This document shows, piece after piece, positions 1-6,562 of a stretch of DNA of 7,410 nt. A program made the translations under genes and the position numbers. The stretch lies in contig JACZXN010000073.1 of NCBI GenBank assembly GCA_022571575.1, positions 1 to 7,410 of the forward strand, read 5' to 3'. The number at the start of each line of letters is the position of its first letter. Position 1 is the first letter of the stretch. The stretch comes from Chloroflexota bacterium. GTDB taxonomy: Bacteria; Chloroflexota; Dehalococcoidia; UBA3495. The notes below the pieces were generated by a model. The model had not been told where the DNA came from. It saw only the letters and a list, made by a program, of their open reading frames with translations, and did no database searches.

Positions 1-333
1 GGCCCTGGCTCCCTTTGGCGAGACGAAGACCGCCACCGGGACGGGCGACTCAAGCAGCAGTTCGACTATCTCCCTGGTGGAGCTGAGCAGCCCTCCGGGG
101 GTGTCGAGTTGGATTATCAGGAGCGCCGCACCGTCTTCCTGGGCCCGGTCGATGGCCCTGGATATGAACCGTACTTTGACCGGGTTGATGATGCCATCGA
201 CCGTCATGACCAGGGCATGGGGGGAATCGGGACCCTGGGCGTGGGCCAGCAACGGTCCCAGCATGCCGGTGAACAGCATGCCAAACGAGAGAGAAACGAG
301 GAAGAGACGGACGATACGGAGCCGCTGGTTCAT
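1..333 (-). CDS. nfeD: NfeD-family membrane-bound serine protease (ClpP class), N-terminal part
   Basis: This is the first 111 codons of a minus-strand gene; the rest lies off the left edge. I translated it directly. It opens with a signal peptide: a basic start (MNQRLRIVR), then a hydrophobic stretch to about residue 30 ending in AHA before Q. A crotonase/ClpP-like fold follows, with the family block LDTPGGLLSSTREIV (about residues 75-89) and SPVPVAVFVSPKGARA at the edge. In the family, the catalytic serine region follows within a few residues, so it is not visible here. Relatives are membrane-anchored proteases with a C-terminal NfeD domain, often paired with a stomatin-like protein that they cleave. 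The ATG at 333 has a weak upstream GGCGGTGG; an in-frame GTG lies three codons upstream. The gene is 60 bases downstream of the reductase gene on the same strand, so it may be co-transcribed with it. Confidence 0.85.
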   Translation of the reverse strand, partial: MNQRLRIVRLFLVSLSFGMLFTGMLGPLLAHAQGPDSPHALVMTVDGIINPVKVRFISRAIDRAQEDGAALLIIQLDTPGGLLSSTREIVELLLESPVPVAVFVSPKGARA

Positions 334-393
334 ACGGTCCACCGCCTTAATTCGAAGCTCCGGGTACAAGGGGAGCCGGCCTCCAGGGGAGGA

Positions 394-1623
394 TTAGACC
401 GGGGTCGCTGATTCAGCCAAGACCGCTTTCGATGAGAATGCCTCCGGCGGCCCAGGCGTCTTCGCCATCCGCGCCAGCAGCGGGTTCACCAGACTTAACA
501 CGCCGCCAAAGGTTGGGTGGCCCATGACCTTGCCAATCATCGAGCTATGCCAGTCGAAGGACACATCTGGGGAGTTGGCCAACTCGGCGATGAACCCGTT
601 GGTGCTGGCCTGGTGGATCAGGGAACTGATGTGGCTGTCGCCCAGGAACTCGAACACCCGCCGGGCGGAGTAGCCAACCTCAAGTTCATTGGATAAAAGG
701 CGCTTCCACTCTTTCTGGTATGCCCTCAACCGGTTGGCGGACAACTTATCTTCGCCCAGGGCTTGGTCCAGCGCCTCAGAGGCGATCTCGCTGGCCAGGA
801 GTGAGTAGAAGATACCGCCTCCGGTGGTCGGTTTCACCTGGCCCGCGGCGTCGCCCACCACCAATACCCGGTCCGCATAGGTCTTGCGCAGCGGGCGCAG
901 GGGAATCCCCCAACAGACGGGTTTGTCCACCGGCCCTTTGATCTTTCCATCAGCCTCCCGGGCGGCGATGAATCGGGCGAAACTCTCCGGCGCGTTCTTG
1001 CGCACCAACAAGCCGGCCAAGGCGTATCCGGGCCGGGTCGGCACCAGCCAGGCAAAGAATCCGGGGGCCACTTTGCGGCCCAGATAAACTTCAACCTCGT
1101 CAAGACCATCGGTCTCCACCAGGGCCTGGACTCCAACCACGTAGTCCGAGGCTTCGCCCAGTCCCAACTGACGGTTCAATTGGGAGCCGAACCCGGCGGC
1201 CAGCACCAGGGCCCTGGCTTCCGTGACACCGTCATCGGTGACCACCGAGACCCGGTCCTTGTGCTGCTCCACCCGCACCACTCGCCGGCCGAGCAGGTAC
1301 TTGGCCCCGGCTTCCCGCGCCCGATCGGCGAATGAAGTCACGTAGGCCACCCGGTTGACCACGCGGGCCACCGGCCGTGGGGTTTCGAATCTGACGACCT
1401 CCGAAGAGGGGGCGATGACGCGGGCCGAGCTTATCTCGCGGTAGACCAGGGCGGGGTCGATGGGGTAACGGCGAAAACATTCTTCCCCGACCAGGCCGGT
1501 GCAAAGTTTGTCGCCGATATTCTCCCTGGCGTCGATGACGGTAACGCCGTAGCCCCGGGACGCCAGAGAGAGGGCGGTGTTGTTGCCGGCGGGACCGGCT
1601 CCCACCACAATCACATCTTCCAA
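394..1623 (-). CDS. Geranylgeranyl reductase family FAD-dependent oxidoreductase
   Basis: This 409-residue flavoprotein resembles geranylgeranyl reductases, which saturate isoprenoid chains of membrane lipids, quinones or chlorophyll precursors. The N-terminus is a Rossmann FAD motif, VVGAGPAG (residues 6-13), with an acidic end to the second strand (Asp31). KLCTG at 39-43 holds a Cys where the family often has a conserved one. CWGIPLRP lies at 237-244. The second FAD motif GDAAGQVKPTTGGGI is at 257-271. Length is typical. The start is TTG at 1623: an in-frame TAA lies 16 codons upstream with no ATG or GTG between, and the Rossmann strand begins at residue 4, so this start is well supported. 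A GAGG at 1638-1635 is a possible ribosome site, though 11 bases away. The likely substrate in a bacterium is a menaquinone side chain or polyprenyl lipid, which I infer only from the family. Its leader holds a terminator-like hairpin. Confidence 0.85.
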   Translation of the reverse strand: MEDVIVVGAGPAGNNTALSLASRGYGVTVIDARENIGDKLCTGLVGEECFRRYPIDPALVYREISSARVIAPSSEVVRFETPRPVARVVNRVAYVTSFADRAREAGAKYLLGRRVVRVEQHKDRVSVVTDDGVTEARALVLAAGFGSQLNRQLGLGEASDYVVGVQALVETDGLDEVEVYLGRKVAPGFFAWLVPTRPGYALAGLLVRKNAPESFARFIAAREADGKIKGPVDKPVCWGIPLRPLRKTYADRVLVVGDAAGQVKPTTGGGIFYSLLASEIASEALDQALGEDKLSANRLRAYQKEWKRLLSNELEVGYSARRVFEFLGDSHISSLIHQASTNGFIAELANSPDVSFDWHSSMIGKVMGHPTFGGVLSLVNPLLARMAKTPGPPEAFSSKAVLAESATPV

Positions 1624-1639
1624 AATCGGTTTAACCTCG

Positions 1640-1661
1640 AAAAAGCCCCGTATCCGGGGCT
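1640..1661 (-). terminator. Intrinsic terminator-like hairpin in the reductase leader
   Basis: Read on the minus strand, the stem AGCCCCG, loop GATA and stem CGGGGCT are followed directly by a run of T (five in all, one paired). This is the classic form of a Rho-independent terminator. It ends only 16 bases before the TTG start of the reductase gene and lies downstream of a good -10 box (1683-1678). It therefore sits between promoter and start codon, where it could act as an attenuator. Alternatively it ends an unrecognised short minus-strand transcript. There is no T run on the plus-strand side. Confidence 0.6.
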
Positions 1662-1677
1662 GGGCTTACACGCACCG

Positions 1678-1706
1678 ATTATACCCCCAGGCTTCTCCCT
1701 CGGCCA
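1678..1706 (-). promoter_or_regulatory. Probable promoter of the reductase gene
   Basis: On the minus strand, a perfect TATAAT occupies 1683-1678. The hexamer 17 bases upstream (TGGCCG, 1706-1701) matches only 3 of 6 consensus -35 bases, so this is a one-sided match. The predicted start of transcription near 1671 would give a leader of about 50 bases that is mostly the terminator-like hairpin. Confidence 0.4.
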
Positions 1707-1821
1707 TACGATCAGGTGGGCCAGTTCGACCGTTATCGTAAACCTAGCGCCGGCCGACAACCGGTGCAACCTCCGCCGGAAGGGCGGGCGATCCAATGCA
1801 AACCGGCCCGCGCGCCGCGCC

Positions 1822-1849
1822 TTGACAGCGTCTGGGTGACGTGTATAAT
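1822..1849 (+). promoter_or_regulatory. Consensus sigma-70 promoter of the FadR-type regulator gene
   Basis: TTGACA (1822-1827) and TATAAT (1844-1849) are both perfect consensus hexamers, separated by 16 bases. Transcription should begin near 1856. A FadR-type operator lies just downstream at about +8 to +24. A consensus promoter with an operator over its early transcribed region fits a strong promoter held down by its own product. Confidence 0.85.
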
Positions 1850-1863
1850 CCTGCCAAATCCAT

Positions 1864-1880
1864 AATTGGTCAGACCACTT
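1864..1880 (+). promoter_or_regulatory. FadR/GntR-type operator in front of the regulator gene
   Basis: The 17-base site AATTGGTCAGACCACTT contains the perfect palindrome TGGTC-A-GACCA (1867-1877). Its outer A/T pairs continue the symmetry, with one mismatched pair. It matches the AATTGGTnnnACCAATT pattern of FadR-family regulators such as PdhR and LldR at 13 of 14 defined positions. It lies just after the predicted transcription start, so binding would block early transcription: likely autoregulation. It also overlaps the in-frame TTG at 1866, which argues against that codon as the translation start. Confidence 0.75.
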
Positions 1881-1901
1881 TCCCTGCGACGATTTAACCG
1901 G

Positions 1902-2627
1902 ATGCTCATGCAGTCGGAATTACATAACCTTCAGGGCCAGCGCCTCCACGAATCCATAGTGCAGCGGTTCCACGCGTTGATACACGACGGGACCTTGAAG
2001 CACGGCGCCAAGCTGCCTGCGGAGCGGGTGCTGGCCGAGCAGTTGAAGGTCAGCCGCGGTTCGGTCAGGGAGGCCATCAGGACCCTTGAACTACAGGGTC
2101 TGGTGGTCAGCAAGCACGGTTCCGGCACCTTCATCAACACCCAGAACCTGGACGCCGTGGCCACGTTGATGACCTCCTCACTGGACGGGGGCCTGGACGC
2201 CGGCGAGGCCCAACTCCGGGACATCTTCGAGGTCCGCCACCTTCTTGAGCCTCAGCTCGCCGGATTGGCGGCGCAAAGGGCCACTCCGGAAGACGTGGAC
2301 CGTCTGGCGGCGATCTTGGTGGAACAAGAGCATCAGATCATGGAGGGCGAGACCGGCGTGGACGCCGACACCAAGTTCCACTTCGCCCTGGCCACCGCGA
2401 CGCACAACGCGGCCCTGGTCAAGGTGGTGAGCGCGGTCGAAGACGTGTTGCGCCAGTCCCGGGACCAGTCCCTGCAGCAACCGGGCCGGCCCGAACGGTC
2501 ATTGGCCTCCCATCGGCGGATCCTGGAGATGGTCCGGGCGGGAGACCACCTGGGGGCCCGATCGGCCATGGAACATCATCTGACCGTGGTGGAGCCTTCC
2601 GCGGTCTTTCCCAGCGCGGCCGTTTGA
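1902..2627 (+). CDS. GntR-family transcriptional regulator, FadR/FCD subfamily
   Basis: The 241-residue product (from ATG 1902) is a DNA-binding regulator that senses a small carboxylic acid. The N-terminal winged helix-turn-helix spans about residues 15-80, with [20 protein letters not shown] (from 37) and the wing GSGTFI (73-78). The C-terminal FCD ligand domain spans about 105-230. It keeps the metal/ligand residues of the family: Asp156-x3-His160, His204 and His226. The open frame extends back to TTG 1866, but that codon lies in the operator and has no ribosome site. ATG 1902 or 1908 is preferred, although neither has a clear Shine-Dalgarno. The adjacent 2-oxoacid oxidoreductase operon has a similar operator, so this is its probable repressor. 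The ligand may be oxalate, glycolate, lactate or pyruvate; the sequence does not decide which. Confidence 0.88.
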   Translation: MLMQSELHNLQGQRLHESIVQRFHALIHDGTLKHGAKLPAERVLAEQLKVSRGSVREAIRTLELQGLVVSKHGSGTFINTQNLDAVATLMTSSLDGGLDAGEAQLRDIFEVRHLLEPQLAGLAAQRATPEDVDRLAAILVEQEHQIMEGETGVDADTKFHFALATATHNAALVKVVSAVEDVLRQSRDQSLQQPGRPERSLASHRRILEMVRAGDHLGARSAMEHHLTVVEPSAVFPSAAV

Positions 2628-2631
2628 TAAA

Positions 2632-2650
2632 GCCGTTATCTGATAACGGC
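2632..2650. promoter_or_regulatory. Perfect 19-base palindrome after the regulator gene
   Basis: GCCGTTATC-T-GATAACGGC is a perfect inverted repeat with a single central base, starting 4 bases after the regulator's stop codon. No T run follows on the plus strand, so it is not a standard intrinsic terminator for the regulator. The tight centre suits a dimer-binding site or a short-loop mRNA 3' hairpin. It differs in sequence from the FadR-type operators. Its role is unknown. Confidence 0.5.
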
Positions 2651-2677
2651 GTCGATGCGTCCGGGCGCCGCTCATGC

Positions 2678-2693
2678 CGGCGTCGCGGCGTCG
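2678..2693 (+). repeat. Tandem 8-base repeat CGGCGTCG x2 in the operon leader
   Basis: CGGCGTCG occurs twice back to back here, and a third copy lies at 2647-2654 on the arm of the neighbouring palindrome. The repeats sit between the regulator gene and the oxidoreductase operon. GC-rich words recur easily in this DNA, so this may be chance. Confidence 0.3.
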
Positions 2694-2708
2694 TTTAACA
2701 AAAGTAGT

Positions 2709-2725
2709 AATAGGTCCCACCAGAT
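2709..2725 (+). promoter_or_regulatory. Probable FadR-type operator of the oxidoreductase operon
   Basis: AATAGGTCCCACCAGAT matches the AATTGGTnnnACCAATT pattern of FadR-family sites at 11 of 14 defined positions, with an intact GGT-nnn-ACC core (2713-2721). It lies 24 bases before the first start codon of the operon and next to a gene for a FadR-type regulator. No clear -35/-10 pair could be placed in 2628-2749, so its position relative to the promoter is uncertain. The match is weaker than at 1864-1880. Confidence 0.5.
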
Positions 2726-2749
2726 ACCCAAAATCCGAGGAGGAAACCA

Positions 2750-3901
2750 ATGGCTACCCTAGCTGTAGAGGTGGTGTACCGGGGCATATTCCAGAGGACT
2801 CTGGCCCGGAACATCGTCCGAAACATCGTTTTCGCCGCCCGCAAAGACGGCAAGATCGGCACCGCCTTTGGCCGCTACGGCGACTCTCCCGAACGGAACG
2901 GCATCCCGGCGAAGCAATTCGCCATCGTCGCCGACACTCCCTTGGAACTTGAAGAGAGTTTGGCCGTCTATGAGGCCACCACCGTGGACGTCACCATCAA
3001 CGTCGACGACACCATGTGCAAGGGCATCGAGTCCTGGGCCTGGTACGGCCTGCAACCCATCAACGAGCTGACCAAGCCGGGCGGCACCCTGATCGTGACC
3101 TCCCGCCAGGACGCCGACTCTCTGCTGGAGGATATCCACCAGAAGGACACCCCCTACGACCTGGCGATCATCCCCAGCACCGTGAGCTTCTCCGGTCTCT
3201 GGGTCTACAAAGACGACCACACCGACATGCGGGCCCTGGGCGCGCTGTGCAAGGTCTGCCCCGATCTGGTGAGCCTGGAAGCCATGCTGGAGTCCGTCCA
3301 AGAGCAGACGGGCAGCGACACCAAGGTGGCCTCGGTCCAGCGGGCCTACGACCGGACCACCGGCCGTCCCGTGGAGCCCGGCGAAGGCAATAGCGAGACC
3401 CCATTCAGCTTCGACCTGCCCGGCTGGAAGACCATGGAAGAGGGATTGGTGATCCGAGGCATCGCCCCGGGGACCGGTTTCAGGGGCGGCGAAGAGGGCT
3501 ACACCCCGGTCCGGAACGAGGTCTTCAAGAAGTGGAGCACCCGCTCCATGCGCCCCGTGATCAACTTCGACACCTGCACCAAGTGCACCCTCTGCTGGCT
3601 GCAGTGTCCCGACACCTGCTTCGACGTGACCTCCGACGGCCTCTATGACGCCAACATGGAATCATGCTGCGGCTGCGGGGTCTGCGAGGCCGTCTGTCCC
3701 GTGCCCGACTGCATAACCATGGTCAGCGAGGCCAAGTTCACCGGCAACGACAGTCAATGGGACGCCTGGACGGCCGACAAAGACGGCTATAACAAGTGGA
3801 TGACGGTCCTGGTGGAGAAACAGAAAGACGAGACCAGGACCCACGGCTTCCACCACATCGGCCAGTACACTGACGACATCACCGCATTGGAGGAAGCTTA
3901 A
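2750..3901 (+). CDS. 2-oxoacid:ferredoxin oxidoreductase, fused gamma-delta subunit (probable oxalate oxidoreductase gamma)
   Basis: This 383-residue protein joins a gamma (domain III-like) part, about residues 1-190, to a delta-type ferredoxin with two [4Fe-4S] sites. Cluster 1 ligands are Cys276, 279, 282 and 286-Pro; cluster 2 ligands are Cys306, 309, 312 and 316-Pro. These clusters carry electrons from the thiamine site to external ferredoxin. The usual gamma N-terminal GxGGQG loop is absent; the sequence there reads VVYRGIFQRTLARN. RYGDSPERNGIPAKQFA follows at 42-58. A linker (about 190-268) and a 60-residue tail after the ferredoxin make it longer than the roughly 315 residues I recall for the Moorella oxalate enzyme. 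The start is firm: AGGAGG at 2738-2743, six bases before ATG. Its TAA overlaps the next ATG by one base (TAATG), so it is tightly coupled to the alpha subunit. The substrate call rests on the alpha subunit. Confidence 0.85.
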   Translation: MATLAVEVVYRGIFQRTLARNIVRNIVFAARKDGKIGTAFGRYGDSPERNGIPAKQFAIVADTPLELEESLAVYEATTVDVTINVDDTMCKGIESWAWYGLQPINELTKPGGTLIVTSRQDADSLLEDIHQKDTPYDLAIIPSTVSFSGLWVYKDDHTDMRALGALCKVCPDLVSLEAMLESVQEQTGSDTKVASVQRAYDRTTGRPVEPGEGNSETPFSFDLPGWKTMEEGLVIRGIAPGTGFRGGEEGYTPVRNEVFKKWSTRSMRPVINFDTCTKCTLCWLQCPDTCFDVTSDGLYDANMESCCGCGVCEAVCPVPDCITMVSEAKFTGNDSQWDAWTADKDGYNKWMTVLVEKQKDETRTHGFHHIGQYTDDITALEEA

Positions 3902-5124
3902 TGGCCACCGCACAGGCGGCGCTCTTTCAAGAATCCACCGAAGAACTGATCAGCGGCAGCGAGGCTATCGGCATCGCCTGCGCCCTCGCCGACGTTGACG
4001 TTATCACCGCCTATCCGATCCGGCCCTACGACACGGTGATGCAATACGTGTCCCGTCTCAAGGCGGACGGCGCTTTCGACTGCGATTTCATCGTCGCGGA
4101 GAGTGAGCACTCCCAATTCGAGATCGTGAAGCACGCCTCCGCCGTCGGCGCCCGGACCTTCACCGGTTCCAGTGGCGTGGGCTGGTTCTACGCCTTCGAG
4201 GCCATCACCGTCACCGCCGGGCTTCGGATGCCCGTGGTGGCCATGGTGGGCAACCGGGCGCTGGACGACCCCGGCGCCTTCGGCGTGGAGCACAACGACG
4301 CATTGGCGGTCCGCGACCTGGGCTGGCACCTCTACTGGGTCGCCACCGCTCAAGAGGCGTTGGACATGGCGCTGATCGCCTGGAAGGTGGCGGAGGACCC
4401 CCGGATCCTGCTACCCTTCGCCCTTAGCTGCGACGGATCGTTCCTGACCCACTCCCAGGCGATCGTGCAAGTCCCGTCTCAAGACCTGGTGAAAAAATTC
4501 CTGCCCGATTACCAGCGCGGCACGCTGCAATTACATCCCGACAACCCGATCACGGTGGCCCCTCAGGTTAACGAAGACTGGCTGATGGAGATCCGAAAAC
4601 AGACCGACGAGGCCATGCGGCGCACGACTGGTGTGATCAAAGAGGCCCACGAAGAGTTCAAAGAGATCTTCGGCCGGGGCGACCCCAGCCCGTTCATCGA
4701 AGAGTTCATGTGTGAAGACGCGGAGATCATTCTGGTGGGAATGGGCACCCTTGCCATGCCGACTAGGGTGGCGGTCCGCCGCATGCGCGAGGCCGGCAAG
4801 AAGGTCGGCTTCCTGCGCGTCAAGTTCTTCCGGCCCTTCCCCGCGGAAGAGCTCCAGAAGGCCCTGGGCGGAGCCAAGGCGGTGGCGGTCATCGACCGCG
4901 ACTATTCCTACGGCTCTCCCTCGGGCGGCGGCGTCCTGTTCCACGAGTTGCGCTCGACCCTCTACCCCCTGAGCGAACGGCCCCTGATGTTGAACTTCAT
5001 CGCCGGGCTGGGAGGACGGGAGGTCAAGGTCCGCGACATAGACGAGATGGTCGAAACAAGCCAGAAAGCCATCGACACCGGCAAAATCGAGCAAGAGACC
5101 ACCTGGATAGCGGTAAGGGAGTAA
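3901..5124 (+). CDS. 2-oxoacid:ferredoxin oxidoreductase alpha subunit, oxalate oxidoreductase type
   Basis: This 407-residue alpha subunit has the pyrimidine-binding domain of thiamine-diphosphate oxidoreductases (about 15-240) and the C-terminal domain II (about 270-390). The substrate motif reads YPIRP (38-42), where pyruvate enzymes have YPITP. After the family's conserved NRAL arginine (Arg119) come Asp122 and Phe127. As I recall the Moorella thermoacetica oxalate oxidoreductase structures, the matching residues are Arg31, Arg109, Asp112 and Phe117, a constant offset of 10. There the two arginines hold the oxalate carboxylate, and a mobile loop swaps Arg109 for Asp112. Glu67 (VAESEHSQ) is near the site of the usual cofactor-activating glutamate. 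The predicted reaction is oxalate to 2 CO2 with reduction of ferredoxin, without CoA. GGAGG at 3889-3893 precedes the ATG by 7 bases. A generic pyruvate enzyme is the alternative, but YPIRP argues against it. Confidence 0.85.
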   Translation: MATAQAALFQESTEELISGSEAIGIACALADVDVITAYPIRPYDTVMQYVSRLKADGAFDCDFIVAESEHSQFEIVKHASAVGARTFTGSSGVGWFYAFEAITVTAGLRMPVVAMVGNRALDDPGAFGVEHNDALAVRDLGWHLYWVATAQEALDMALIAWKVAEDPRILLPFALSCDGSFLTHSQAIVQVPSQDLVKKFLPDYQRGTLQLHPDNPITVAPQVNEDWLMEIRKQTDEAMRRTTGVIKEAHEEFKEIFGRGDPSPFIEEFMCEDAEIILVGMGTLAMPTRVAVRRMREAGKKVGFLRVKFFRPFPAEELQKALGGAKAVAVIDRDYSYGSPSGGGVLFHELRSTLYPLSERPLMLNFIAGLGGREVKVRDIDEMVETSQKAIDTGKIEQETTWIAVRE

Positions 5125-5129
5125 CCGAT

Positions 5130-6134
5130 ATGGCCACTGATATGACTACCGTGCAAGACCTTCCCCCGGTAAGGGGAGTTAAGAATATCCCGCTGGAGGA
5201 GTTGTACACTTCCGGTCACCGGACCTGCCAGGGCTGCGAATCGGCCCTGGTGATGCGGCTGATGATCAAGGCCGCCGGCCCCCGGACCATCGTGCTGGGC
5301 AGCACCGGCTGCATGTACGTGGCCAACACCACCTACTACAGCACGCCTTGGGTCGTGCCCTGGATGCACACCCAGCTTGGGTCCTCCGGCTCCGCCGCCA
5401 CCGGCACCGCCGCGGGCCTATCGGCCATGATGCGCAAAGGCAAGATGCATAAGGAACCCATCAACGTCATTGCCTTCTGCGGCGATGGCGGCGGCATGGA
5501 CATGGGACTCTCCGCCATCTCGGCGGCCCTGCAGCACGAGGAGTACAACTTGTTGATCCTCTGCTATGACAACGAGTCTTACGCCAACACCGATATCCAG
5601 GCGTCGGGCGGCACGCCGTGGGGCGCCAACACCACGTTTAGCCCCCCCGGTAAAGAGATCCGGATCATGAACAACCGCTGGAAGAAGAACATGGCCCCCA
5701 TGCTCGCCGTTGGCCATCCCAACGTTAAGTACGTGGCCACCGCCTGCGGTTCTTACGGGTTGGATTTCAACAACAAGATTCGCCGCGCCCTGACCATCGG
5801 CGGCCCAACCTTCATCCACAGCATAGACCCCTGTCCCAAGGGCTGGGACTATGACCCCAAGTACTCCCACGAATTGGGGATGCTGTCCATCGAGACAGGA
5901 ATCTGGGTCCAATACGAGATCATCGAGGGTGAGTTGACTCTGAACGGCCCCAGCCGGTCGATCGCCAAGGGTATCCGTAAGCGGAAGCCCGTGGAAGATT
6001 ACCTGATGCGCCAGGGCCGCTTCGCCCACTTCACCCCGGAAGACATCAAACACTTCCAAGACAAGGTGGACGAGACCTGGGAGAAGTGGTGGCTCCCCGG
6101 CGTGATTCCGATCTCGGCCAGCAAGGAGGATTAG
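5130..6134 (+). CDS. 2-oxoacid:ferredoxin oxidoreductase beta subunit (probable oxalate oxidoreductase beta)
   Basis: The 334-residue beta subunit binds thiamine diphosphate and the proximal [4Fe-4S] cluster. Cluster ligands are Cys33 and Cys36 (HRTCQGCES), Cys61 (STGCMY) and Cys235 (DPCPKGW), the standard four of the family. The thiamine-Mg motif is GDGGGMDMG (118-126) followed by YDNESYANT (146-154). With the alpha subunit it forms the active site at the dimer interface; electrons then pass to the ferredoxin domain of the first gene product. The start ATG lies 5 bases after the alpha stop codon, with GGGAG at 5117-5121 as ribosome site; a second ATG four codons on (5142) is a less likely start. 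It is the last gene of the operon, which ends at the terminator 6173-6205. Length is close to other beta subunits of about 310-330 residues. The beta sequence alone does not show which 2-oxoacid is used. Confidence 0.9.
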   Translation: MATDMTTVQDLPPVRGVKNIPLEELYTSGHRTCQGCESALVMRLMIKAAGPRTIVLGSTGCMYVANTTYYSTPWVVPWMHTQLGSSGSAATGTAAGLSAMMRKGKMHKEPINVIAFCGDGGGMDMGLSAISAALQHEEYNLLILCYDNESYANTDIQASGGTPWGANTTFSPPGKEIRIMNNRWKKNMAPMLAVGHPNVKYVATACGSYGLDFNNKIRRALTIGGPTFIHSIDPCPKGWDYDPKYSHELGMLSIETGIWVQYEIIEGELTLNGPSRSIAKGIRKRKPVEDYLMRQGRFAHFTPEDIKHFQDKVDETWEKWWLPGVIPISASKED

Positions 6135-6172
6135 CATCCAGCAGGTACCTGCCGGTAGACTAGCGTTCTAAC

Positions 6173-6205
6173 AAAAAGAGGCGGACTGATGTCCGCCTCT
6201 TTTTT
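6173..6205. terminator. Strong bidirectional intrinsic terminator
   Basis: A 14-base-pair stem (AAAAAGAGGCGGAC, loop TGAT, then the complement) ends in six T on the plus strand; its A run gives a T run on the minus strand. It lies between the convergent ends of the oxidoreductase operon and higA, so it can end transcription from both sides. Confidence 0.93.
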
Positions 6206-6229
6206 CATTTCCCATCGTATTGAGGAAGG

Positions 6230-6553
6230 TTAAGAATTGGGCCCGTTGACCTGGCCACGCTCCAACACTTTAACCTCCGTTAGAAGCCGGTCCCCCAACC
6301 GGTCTTTCTCTTTCTCCAGATCGTAACGGGTCTGCAGGTTCAGCCAGAACCGCTCGGATGTGCCGAAATACCGCGACAGGCGAAGGGCCGTATCGGCGGT
6401 CACGGCCCGGTCGCCGTGAACTATCTGGTTGATGCGGCGGGGGTGCACCCCGATGTCCTTGGACAAACGGTACTGGGTGATGCCCAACGGAGCCATGAAT
6501 TCTTCCATCAGTATCTCGCCGGGATGGACCGGCGGCAATTTAGCGGTGGTCAT
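6230..6553 (-). CDS. higA: HigA-family antitoxin (XRE helix-turn-helix)
   Basis: This 107-residue DNA-binding antitoxin should neutralise the HigB toxin and repress the shared promoter. It has the HigA signature HPGEILMEEFMAPLGITQYR (from residue 10). A helix-turn-helix follows: LSKDIGVHPRRINQIVHGDR at about 29-48, then TADTALRLSRYFGTSERFWL. The charged C-terminus is typical. AGGAGG (6564-6559) sits 5 bases before the ATG and overlaps the higB stop codon; the gap between genes is 9 bases. The toxin-first order is characteristic of hig modules. The strong ribosome site compared with higB suits an excess of antitoxin. The gene ends facing the oxidoreductase operon across the terminator at 6173-6205. 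Confidence 0.92.
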   Translation of the reverse strand: MTTAKLPPVHPGEILMEEFMAPLGITQYRLSKDIGVHPRRINQIVHGDRAVTADTALRLSRYFGTSERFWLNLQTRYDLEKEKDRLGDRLLTEVKVLERGQVNGPNS

Positions 6554-6562
6554 GTTCTCCTC

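Noticed and set aside
1611..1796. 61-codon minus-strand frame in the divergent control region
   Set aside because: It overlaps the reductase start, the TATAAT and the terminator hairpin, and has no ribosome site or recognisable domain.
1866..1901. Upstream TTG extension of the FadR-type regulator
   Set aside because: The segment holds the operator, has no ribosome site, begins about 10 bases after the predicted transcription start, and adds residues not typical before the winged-helix domain.
2674..2952. 92-codon plus-strand frame starting in the operon leader
   Set aside because: It overlaps the gamma-delta gene in another frame and lacks a ribosome site. The AGGAGG serves ATG 2750.
2759..3301. 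Open frame of 180 codons opposite the gamma-delta subunit
   Set aside because: It is an antisense shadow of the real gene, with biased composition and no motif.
3901..5124. Simple annotation as pyruvate:ferredoxin oxidoreductase
   Set aside because: The threonine of YPITP is replaced by arginine and the substrate loop differs, both matching the oxalate enzyme. The pyruvate call is kept only as the alternative.
5418..6137. Open frame of 239 codons opposite the beta subunit
   Set aside because: It is antisense to a gene with clear motifs and is rich in Gly/Val/His/Ala, as expected of the complement of GC-rich codons. No family is recognisable.
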